From assembly GCA_903932385.1 (NCBI GenBank), contig CAIZGA010000095.1, positions 1 through 6,675 of the forward strand: 6,675 nucleotides of DNA. The letters are read 5' to 3'. The first letter of the stretch is position 1, and every line of letters begins with the position of its first letter. Shown here piece after piece: positions 1 through 4,973 of this stretch. This DNA comes from an uncultured Acidobacteriota bacterium (GTDB taxonomy: Bacteria; Acidobacteriota; Terriglobia; Terriglobales; Acidobacteriaceae). The notes beneath the pieces are model-generated. The model made no database searches, was not told where the DNA came from, and worked only from the letters and a program-made list of their open reading frames with translations. The translations under genes and the position numbers were made by a program.

Positions 1-56
1 ATCAGCACTTCAACCCGGCGGTATTCACCCTTCGCGTCGTCATTAAAGTCAAACAT
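1..56 (-). CDS. tnpA: IS66 TnpA-like accessory transposition protein, first 18 codons (partial)
   Basis: The frame starts with ATG at 56-54 and reads MFDFNDDAKGEYRRVEVL before leaving the window. The Arg-Arg-Val-Glu-Val-Leu stretch is like the N-terminus of many IS66 TnpA proteins, where it precedes a helix-turn-helix region; that region is not in the window. TnpA is a small accessory protein needed with TnpB and the DDE transposase TnpC. No strong ribosome binding site is seen; AGAGG lies about 17 nt upstream, which is far. With so few residues the identification leans on the adjacent IS66-type terminus. It could instead be chance open frame. Confidence 0.5.
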   Translation of the reverse strand, partial: MFDFNDDAKGEYRRVEVL

Positions 57-89
57 AACGATAGCTCGATGCCCTCTGCCTCGGGCAAC

Positions 90-115
90 TCAATCACCGC
101 CAGGGCAGTGATTGA
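90..115. repeat. Imperfect palindrome in the IS leader
   Basis: Twelve-base arms (90-101 and 104-115) flank a 2-base centre and pair except for one G:T/C:A position. The palindrome lies between the IS terminus and the tnpA start and contains the TGA that ends the interrupted Wzz/GumC frame. No T-run follows on either strand, so an intrinsic terminator is unlikely. It could be a protein-binding site or could limit transcription entering the element from outside. Confidence 0.55.
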
Positions 116-140
116 AGAAGGGCGTCAGAGCACCGCTTAC

Positions 141-148
141 GATAAATT
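141..148. repeat. Predicted 8-bp target-site duplication, one copy
   Basis: IS66 elements generate 8-bp target duplications. If the element begins at 140, the duplicated target would be GATAAATT on the plus strand (AATTTATC in the sense of the host gene). The second copy would be beyond the left edge, so this is a prediction and not an observed repeat. Confidence 0.35.
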
Positions 149-579
149 CGGGATCTTGTGACAATTGAAGTTGGTCAATGACGGGATCGATGACCCGCCG
201 TGAAAGGATCCGTTGCAACTCGCTCTCAACTACGGTGTCCAAAACCTGACTATCACCGGTGGGCCTTCCGAGCACCGGCTCGGAGCTTACCACCTGGCGT
301 TTGCGAGGGTCGAATAAAACCGTAGCGTCGGCGGTATAGGCAGCAGGCATTATCAGCGTCGCGACCGCCCCCAGAACCAAAACGACCAAGAACACGCTGA
401 TCATTAGTGTCCGATGGCGCCGGAAGATCTGAAGCAGTTGATGAAGATCCGAATCAGAGCGTCTCCGTCCGTCCCGATCGTACAACAAATCTGGTTGCTC
501 AAGCTGCAACGAGTTGTCGAAAGGGATTCGCGCCACACGATTGGAATTCCCGGCGGGCGGGACTGTTGAGCTCATGCTT

Positions 580-587
580 CCCCTCTC
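580..587 (-). promoter_or_regulatory. Ribosome binding site of the Wzz/GumC gene
   Basis: On the minus strand GAGAGGGG ends 4 nt before the ATG at 575 (GAGAGG is 6 nt away). It supports this start codon over internal candidates. Confidence 0.6.
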
Positions 588-659
588 GACATGTCTATGT
601 CATGACCATTCCGGAACATGAGCCTACGAGTGGAGGCGTTCCAGACAACTGCCGCCAGT

Positions 660-675
660 CTAATTTCGAAATTAG
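660..675. promoter_or_regulatory. Perfect 16-bp palindrome, possible operator upstream of the Wzz/GumC gene
   Basis: CTAATTTCGAAATTAG is fully self-complementary and lies about 85 bp upstream of the Wzz/GumC start codon. AATTAGCG at its right flank (670-677) recurs at 701-708, 31 bp away and thus about three helical turns. A dimeric regulator binding here would be placed to control this gene. A weak promoter (TTCAAC, 17 bp, GCTAAT on the minus strand) would overlap the palindrome. No regulator is identified, and the function is inferred from symmetry and position only. Confidence 0.4.
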
Positions 676-953
676 CGAAGGCCAATCCGGGAAGTTGAAC
701 AATTAGCGTTGTCCCATGTATCCTCCGCCTATTGTTACCTCTGAGGCGCGCAGGTGGGAGGAGATCAAGCGGGTCCGCAACACGGCCCGCTACTGACGGC
801 CCAGCGGCCAATGCGCCCCTCGGGGCGAGGAGCTGTTCACGGAATTACACGGAAGTCGGTAGCTTATATTGCAAACTATCTCAGTAAGTCATCGATTGGA
901 ATTGCCATTGCTCACGTGAGATTCACGATCGCGATCCACGCTTCGAAATTGCC

Positions 954-983
954 ATCCCGGTGGCTACGAGGAACCACCGGGAT
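954..983 (-). terminator. Hairpin downstream of the glycoside hydrolase gene, probable terminator
   Basis: ATCCCGGTGG (954-963) and CCACCGGGAT (974-983) are perfect 10-bp arms around a 10-base loop, starting 18 nt after the TAA of the hydrolase gene. On the minus strand the stem is followed by GGCAATTTCG, so the T-run is poor. Position and stem strength favour a terminator or mRNA 3'-end stabiliser over a regulatory site. Confidence 0.6.
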
Positions 984-1001
984 CGCTAACGGGAGCAGCC
1001 T

Positions 1002-3005
1002 TTAAGTTGTTGCGTGCGTCAGCACGGTTGAAAAGCTGGCCGACATCGCACCGCTAATCGTGGCAAATGCAACGCCCGTTCCCCCAGCGGTGGGAGCGAC
1101 AGAGAGCACCGCGCCCTGAGCGGTATCCGCCACGGTCAGATACTGGCTTAGGGTGGAGGACGCCCCGTTCCAGTTGGTTCCGGCCAGCAAGGGTTTCAGA
1201 TCGAGTTTGTCGGTGCCAGTCAAGATGTCAGTCGCAAAGACTGCCGGCCCCGCCGACGCCTTTGGCAAAACATATGTATTACCGCTGCCGGTATCGGTGA
1301 CCGTGATGCCGCCGTGTGCCAATTTCACGGTATCGTTCGAACCAGCGACGAATACCATCTTTGAAGCGGACCCAACGTATGCCGAAATCGCGCTCCCCAC
1401 AACGGTGACGTCGCCCGTCGGCAATGGGCTGGTGGCTGAGGACGACCAGGATGCGGTCGGGCTCGTTTTATCCCACCACCCCCCATAGGAATTTTCCTGC
1501 CAGATCGCTCCGTTCACATACGCGAGCACCTTGACCGAGCTTGTAACCGAGTCAGCAATGCCCTTGACCGCGACCTGGCCACCGCTCGTGATCGACCAGA
1601 TATTGCCATTGGCGTCGGTGATCGAGTTCGAACTTCCAGCTAACACAACGGTGTCATTGGAGGATGTGGTCGGCGTCGGTGTGGGTGTTGGGGTGGGCGT
1701 CGGTGTGGGCGTCGGTGTGGGGGTAGGTGTCGGGGTGGGTGTCGGGGTAGGCGTCGGTGTGGGCGTCGGGGTGGACGTCGCTACTCCTGACAATTGCACG
1801 ATGAGCGGATGATCCGTGAGACTCAGGGTCACCGAGTTCACATTGGTATAAGTCGCGATCGGGGATGTACCGGACATCGGATCGAACACCTCGATGCTCG
1901 CGTATGTCGCGCCGAGGCTGACCTTAGTGGCGGTCGGCGCAACCGTAACTTCTGACCCCGGGGTACCTACAGCCCAGTCAACGGCATCATTCCACACGGC
2001 GAGATCGAACACGCCGCTGGATTTTTCCATCACCATAGAGTTGCCCGTGCTCGGAAGATTCGAGATCGTATAGTTGATCTGGCCTGGGGTGAAGGTTGCC
2101 GCGGTCGCGCCGGTGTCGCCCAGAATGGAGGTCAGGTTATGGAGCGCTGTCGCGGCCAGTTTCGGCGTGCTATCCGGATTAAATAGTCCATTCTCGTCCC
2201 AGGCGCTTGTCGAGCCACTTATCCAGTCATTCAGGTGATAAATAAACGTCTTAGCTGCGCCTTCTTGGTATGCATCCAACAGGCCGTTCAGAATATTCTT
2301 CGCCTGTGTCGCCTGATCCACACCGAAGGACGGATCCATCGGGGCCGTCCCATAGCCGAATTCGGTAATCCATACCGGCTTATTGGGAACCAGTTGCTGC
2401 TCGCCGGATATCATGCTCTGCATAAAGCTCGCAGCCTGCATGTTGGCCCATGGATACACATGTCCGTTGCTGGCGTCCGCGACGCTGCCGAAATTTGGTG
2501 GCGTACCGGAAAAACCGTTGGAGCCCTCCCATGACGAGGTATTCAGCATCGTCGTCCCGACGAGGGCACTGTCCTGCTTGACGAGCGTGTATTCCGCTTG
2601 CTGGACCTGATAGACTGCGGTCCAGTTGTTGGTCAGCGTGCCATTCCAGTAGTTGGGAAAGTTGAAGGGCTCATTTAATCCCTCGACACCGATGACACTG
2701 CCGGGGGCGGCTGCCGCAACCTGATTGATAAAACCTAGATCGGATTGGATTTCGCTCGTGCTCATCTGATAACCGGGATTGCTTCCCAAAACGATATCGA
2801 ACTTGATGCCCAAGGCGGCAACCGCCTCAAATTCTGCTACGGTCCCCGACGTCGGGTTCATATCTCGAACCTGGGTGACGCCCAGGTAAGACAGTTCGCT
2901 CTCCAGCGCCGTCGCGCTGGCATATGCTGGCAACGACGACCCAATACTAATATTGACGCCGATCGAGGAGAGGAATTGATTCGTTGAAATTGCGGTTACG
3001 GTCAT
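1002..3005 (-). CDS. Secreted glycoside hydrolase (TIM-barrel clan) with Thr-Pro linker and T1SS-like C-terminus
   Basis: The protein has 667 residues. Residues 1 to about 300 look like a clan GH-A (beta/alpha)8 barrel: Gly-Leu-Asn-Glu-Pro at 109-113 gives the acid/base Glu112, His182 precedes Tyr-Pro, and Trp-Ile-Thr-Glu-Phe-Gly-Tyr-Gly gives the nucleophile Glu215. Residues 305-405 look like an all-beta accessory domain. Residues 412-445 are 17 Thr-Pro units. After the linker, SNDTVVLAGS...ITDANGN (449-469) is echoed by SNDTVKLAHGG...TDTGSGN further on, suggesting a duplicated beta-rich module with a Trp-rich part between. The last ~80 residues (TDKLDLKPLL..., ending TVLTHATT) resemble type I secretion C-terminal target regions, and there is no N-terminal signal peptide, which fits ABC-type export. 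GGAG lies 7 nt before the ATG at 3005. The likely role is cleaving or remodelling the EPS. The exact GH family (5, 39 or other) and substrate cannot be told from here. Confidence 0.85.
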   Translation of the reverse strand: MTVTAISTNQFLSSIGVNISIGSSLPAYASATALESELSYLGVTQVRDMNPTSGTVAEFEAVAALGIKFDIVLGSNPGYQMSTSEIQSDLGFINQVAAAAPGSVIGVEGLNEPFNFPNYWNGTLTNNWTAVYQVQQAEYTLVKQDSALVGTTMLNTSSWEGSNGFSGTPPNFGSVADASNGHVYPWANMQAASFMQSMISGEQQLVPNKPVWITEFGYGTAPMDPSFGVDQATQAKNILNGLLDAYQEGAAKTFIYHLNDWISGSTSAWDENGLFNPDSTPKLAATALHNLTSILGDTGATAATFTPGQINYTISNLPSTGNSMVMEKSSGVFDLAVWNDAVDWAVGTPGSEVTVAPTATKVSLGATYASIEVFDPMSGTSPIATYTNVNSVTLSLTDHPLIVQLSGVATSTPTPTPTPTPTPTPTPTPTPTPTPTPTPTPTPTPTTSSNDTVVLAGSSNSITDANGNIWSITSGGQVAVKGIADSVTSSVKVLAYVNGAIWQENSYGGWWDKTSPTASWSSSATSPLPTGDVTVVGSAISAYVGSASKMVFVAGSNDTVKLAHGGITVTDTGSGNTYVLPKASAGPAVFATDILTGTDKLDLKPLLAGTNWNGASSTLSQYLTVADTAQGAVLSVAPTAGGTGVAFATISGAMSASFSTVLTHATT
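1671..1772 (-). repeat. Hexanucleotide repeat encoding 17 Thr-Pro units
   Basis: Seventeen 6-nt units (consensus ACN-CCN on the minus strand) encode the interdomain linker, residues 412-445. Third positions vary widely (Thr by ACC, ACG, ACA; Pro by CCG, CCC, CCT, CCA), though 12-nt blocks such as ACACCGACGCCC recur. The reverse strand reads as a spurious Gly-Val repeat. Confidence 0.95.
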
Positions 3006-3042
3006 TAAGAGTCTCCATTCGTCGTTATTTGAGATTATGAAT

Positions 3043-3070
3043 TCTATATCGTAATGTAATTAGGCATGAA
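3043..3070 (-). promoter_or_regulatory. Possible promoter of the glycoside hydrolase gene
   Basis: Within an AT-rich stretch upstream of the gene, the minus strand shows TTCATG (3070-3065), a 16-bp spacer and TATAGA (3048-3043). Both are partial matches to sigma-70 hexamers. The transcript would begin about 30 nt before the ATG, leaving room for the GGAG site at 3016-3013. Weak evidence. Confidence 0.3.
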
Positions 3071-3220
3071 TCGCCCGGTTTCGACGTGTCACTCATCGCT
3101 TGACGACGCGGCTCCGTCTCCAACTTGCCGTCGTAAATCCCGTCACGAGGACTGTACGTAGGCGCGGTTACATCGGGTCCGTCGCAGGCTTTCTTGTTTT
3201 GTTTCCATTATATTCACGGT

Positions 3221-3234
3221 GGCGCCGCGGCGCC
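3221..3234. repeat. Perfect 14-bp G/C palindrome
   Basis: GGCGCCGCGGCGCC is fully self-complementary and lies in otherwise AT-richer DNA of the divergent spacer. It has no spacer between arms, so a protein-binding or recombination site is more natural than an RNA hairpin. Function unknown. Confidence 0.5.
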
Positions 3235-3433
3235 GGCGCTTTCACCTGGAAACGTACTAAGGTCGGTCACATCGGGGCACCTCGTTAAAGTCACATCAAC
3301 TTCCCGTGATGTATCTCGATGCCAGACGAATCTAAAGTCAAATCGGATTTCTAACGGTTTCAAATATTTTCGGGGCGAATCTGAGCTATGCGCCAGGATC
3401 CAAAACGACATTGTAAGTTAGTAATTCCGGCCT

Positions 3434-3469
3434 TAGGCATCTTCGCGAACCAAACTGTTGCGATGCCTA
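3434..3469. repeat. Imperfect inverted repeat in the divergent spacer
   Basis: TAGGCATC (3434-3441) is inverted as GATGCCTA (3462-3469). Inside, CGC-g-AAC can pair with GTTGCG, giving a bulged stem of about 13 pairs around a short loop. No T-run follows on the plus strand. It could be a remnant end of a mobile element or an RNA structure; neither is supported by more than the symmetry. Confidence 0.4.
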
Positions 3470-3934
3470 TGTGACTTGGCGCGTTTGGTCTCTATACCGG
3501 TCGGAATTTGGTAAATTCTATTACGTATCGAAATCTAACTTAGGGAGCGAGTTCGACATCACCGTGGCATTTATCGTCCTGATTTATCAAAAACGCGATT
3601 GGGGGCAGCGCTGCGCAGGACCGTGGGGAGCCGATTCGGCACGTTATTTGCATTGCATTTGGTATGGCCGCCAGTCGTTCAATGCGAGCAGTTCGACCTC
3701 CCCCTTGCGGCCAGTGTGCTTCGCGGGGCGGGATCAGCAGTTATTGTCCGCCTGGCACTCGGGGCCTGAGGCTGCCGGCCAAATCAACGAAGATCATATA
3801 ACCGTCACCAGTTTGAAGAACGATCGCAATACCCCCATAAGCTTGGACTAAATAGAGATAGTGATCCGACGTACCGCATGTCACATTTTACTCCAACCGA
3901 TTGACATGGCCGGATAAGTTGGTAGCCTAAATGA

Positions 3935-4711
3935 ATGATGAATATTCGTATCGGTGATCGTGAGTTAGGTGTCGTGTTGTCTGCGTTACTAAAGCGACAA
4001 CACTACACGGCTGCCTTGAACCTACGGAAGGTGTGCGGCAATCCACGGGATTTGCTCGGTCGATATCTGTTTGGATATGGGCACTACCCCACCGATGTAG
4101 CGTTAAAGCGCCCGGACGGTGGTGAGATATCTCTCAGGGCGTATACCAGGGACGACATCTTTACTATCAACGAGGTATTCTGTCGGCACGACTATCCCGT
4201 GCTCCCCGCAGATCGCGTAATTGTTGATTTTGGGTCCAATATCGGCGTATCTGCTGCGTATTTTCTCACGGCAGCGCCCGACTCCTTCGTTTACCTTTAT
4301 GAGCCACTGCCAACCAACACACAACGTCTGCGGACTAATCTCCACGGCTTCGAAGCCCGTTATGAACTGAACGAAGTGGCGGTTGGCAACATGGACGGGC
4401 AGGTTGAGTTCGGCTGGGAGCCGACTGGGCGATACGGTGGCGTGGGGGTCCAGTCAGGACAGTATCTCTCGGTCGCCTGCATCGATTCGAACGAGACATT
4501 ACAGCACATAATTGCCGTGAACGGCCGCATTGATGTTCTCAAAATCGATATTGAGGGTTTGGAGGGGGCGATCATTCAGCGCCTGACACCTGCCATAGCC
4601 ACACGCATTGACCGGATTTATGCAGAGCATGTCTTCACATCCAATCCTCTTGCCATTACACACGATTATTTGCAATTTGGGTCAATCGCTCGCTTCAGCC
4701 GGAAACACTAG
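3935..4711 (+). CDS. FkbM-family SAM-dependent methyltransferase, C-terminus apparently frameshifted
   Basis: The 258-residue product would transfer a methyl group from S-adenosylmethionine, probably to a sugar hydroxyl of the polysaccharide. FkbM features are in order: Val-Ile-Val-Asp-Phe-Gly-Ser-Asn-Ile-Gly at 95-104 (SAM-binding motif I), Tyr-Glu-Pro at 122-124, Asn-Glu-Val-Ala-Val-Gly at 146-151, and the signature Leu-Lys-Ile-Asp-Ile-Glu-Gly at 202-208. The Rossmann core is intact. A TGA directly upstream (3932-3934) fixes the start at 3935 or the next ATG, 3938. No clear Shine-Dalgarno is present, and the gene stands alone on the plus strand. The final residues (Ser-Arg-Lys-His) and the TAG at 4709 appear to result from a small indel: the following DNA encodes a natural-looking tail in another register. 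Activity of the shortened protein is uncertain because the core is complete. Confidence 0.85.
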   Translation: MMNIRIGDRELGVVLSALLKRQHYTAALNLRKVCGNPRDLLGRYLFGYGHYPTDVALKRPDGGEISLRAYTRDDIFTINEVFCRHDYPVLPADRVIVDFGSNIGVSAAYFLTAAPDSFVYLYEPLPTNTQRLRTNLHGFEARYELNEVAVGNMDGQVEFGWEPTGRYGGVGVQSGQYLSVACIDSNETLQHIIAVNGRIDVLKIDIEGLEGAIIQRLTPAIATRIDRIYAEHVFTSNPLAITHDYLQFGSIARFSRKH

Positions 4712-4825
4712 GCTCAGACCTCGATTTTTACAAACTGAGCAGGTCGGCGACGGCAAAGGGCAAAGGGCCGGTTCGCCTACAGCGATATATTTGTGTGGCG
4801 ACGCGACGTCGAATTTGTGGACCTG
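4699..4825 (+). pseudogene. Displaced C-terminal tail of the FkbM methyltransferase, two further registers
   Basis: Immediately after (and overlapping) the TAG, the register starting at 4699 reads PETLGSDLDFYKLSRSATAKG, with coding-like codons. After the duplicated 7 bp (4759-4765) is discounted, the register beginning at 4766 continues GRFAYSDIFVWRRDVEFVDL to 4825. Joined to the upstream ...GSIARFS this gives one continuous, natural-looking protein end. Two changes are needed: loss of 1 nt (or gain of 2) around 4690-4702, for example in the CC of TTCAGCC, and a +7 insertion. The last register has no stop until after 5100, so the original end is probably also lost or lies at another indel. 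Confidence 0.6.
4752..4768 (+). repeat. 7-bp tandem duplication causing a frameshift
   Basis: GGCAAAG at 4752-4758 is repeated exactly at 4759-4765, and the period-7 match continues for three more bases. Removing one copy restores a continuous reading frame from Ser-Ala-Thr-Ala-Lys-Gly into Arg-Phe-Ala-Tyr-Ser-Asp. This is the classic footprint of replication slippage. Confidence 0.8.
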
Positions 4826-4884
4826 ACCGGACACGCTATCGGAGTTAGCGCGATCACGCAGGCCGGACGGCATTGTTCAGAGTC

Positions 4885-4903
4885 TCCGACAAATGATGTC
4901 GGA
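4885..4903 (-). terminator. Hairpin between the convergent methyltransferase and acyltransferase genes
   Basis: TCCGACA (4885-4891) and TGTCGGA (4897-4903) are perfect 7-bp arms around a 5-base loop, about 70 nt after the acyltransferase stop and between two convergent genes. Position suggests a terminator, but neither strand has a T-run after the stem. Confidence 0.35.
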
Positions 4904-4973
4904 CGTCCCCTCATACCGTTGCCAAACGATGAAGATACGCGGCTTAGCGTGAGGGATCTGGCTCAGTCTACAT

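Larger units (their letters stand above)
1..140 (-). mobile_element. IS66-family insertion sequence, left end (partial)
   Basis: Read on the minus strand, the sequence from 140 leftwards begins GTAAGCGGTGCTCTGACGCC, and GTAAGCG is the characteristic terminus of IS66-family elements. It begins exactly where homology to a Wzz/GumC protein stops, just after the family-typical Asp-Pro-Glu-Phe. An open frame resembling the start of IS66 TnpA begins 84 nt inside the end. The element runs off the left edge, so tnpB, tnpC and the other inverted repeat cannot be seen. Family membership follows from the terminus, the TnpA-like start and the broken host gene together; none of the three would be enough alone. 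Confidence 0.68.
90..575 (-). pseudogene. Wzz/GumC-type polysaccharide co-polymerase, N-terminal part, broken by IS66
   Basis: The product would sit in the inner membrane and set chain length or assist export of EPS, in partnership with a Wzy polymerase and an outer-membrane Wza-type channel. Residues 1-56 form a basic cytoplasmic N-terminus. Residues 57-77 are one hydrophobic membrane helix. It is followed by the family-typical Tyr-Thr-Ala-Asp-Ala-Thr-Val-Leu-Phe, Asp-Pro-Arg, then Val-Glu-Ser-Glu-Leu...Ser-Arg-Arg-Val-Ile and Asp-Pro-Glu-Phe at about 141-144. Full GumC-like proteins usually exceed 400 residues; here native coding ends at residue 145 (position 141), and residues 146-161 plus the TGA at 92-90 come from the IS66 end. 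The second membrane helix and any tyrosine-kinase domain are therefore missing. The ATG at 575 is preceded by a good purine-rich site. The rest of the gene should lie beyond the element. A truncated periplasmic stub could still be made. Confidence 0.85.
576..1001. other. Intergenic spacer between the hydrolase and Wzz/GumC genes
   Basis: No convincing gene is present. A minus-strand open frame (811-572) overlaps the Wzz/GumC start as ATGA, but its composition looks random and it resembles nothing I know. The spacer contains the ribosome binding site and 16-bp palindrome listed separately, a short G/C hairpin (814-827, 6-bp arms with a 2-base gap), a 10-bp palindrome CTCACGTGAG (911-920) and the hairpin behind the hydrolase gene. 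Confidence 0.6.
3006..3934. other. Gene-poor divergent spacer between hydrolase and methyltransferase genes
   Basis: This 929-bp region separates two divergent genes. It holds the promoter-proximal DNA of both, a 14-bp G/C palindrome and an imperfect hairpin, listed separately. A 126-codon plus-strand frame (3471-3851) has no ribosome binding site and an unfamiliar product. In the overlapping register an uninterrupted frame from 3539 to 3769 also reads plausibly. I recognise no family in either. TTGACA at 3901-3906 is a perfect -35 hexamer near the methyltransferase start, but no good -10 follows at the usual distance. Confidence 0.55.

Noticed and set aside
3..161. Plus-strand open frame across the IS end
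   Set aside because: It crosses the junction between IS and host gene antisense to both, and has no start or recognisable product.
572..811. 79-codon minus-strand frame overlapping the Wzz/GumC start as ATGA
   Set aside because: The overlap looks like translational coupling, but the protein is Arg/Ala/Leu-rich, unfamiliar, and runs through the candidate operator and ribosome site; likely chance.
814..827. CGCCCC/GGGGCG hairpin as terminator
   Set aside because: The two-base gap is too tight for a stable loop, there is no T-run, and no gene ends nearby.
1531..1812. Plus-strand frame with a long Gly-Val repeat
   Set aside because: It is the antisense reading of the Thr-Pro linker of the hydrolase gene.
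3901..3932. TTGACA at 3901 as a promoter giving a leaderless methyltransferase mRNA
   Set aside because: The -35 hexamer is perfect, but no acceptable -10 is found at 16-18 bp; a leaderless start would be speculation.
4712..4740. GCTCAG...CTGAGC inverted repeat after the methyltransferase stop, considered as terminator
   Set aside because: Only 6-bp arms with a 17-base loop, no T-run after it, and the DNA lies in the coding-like displaced tail.
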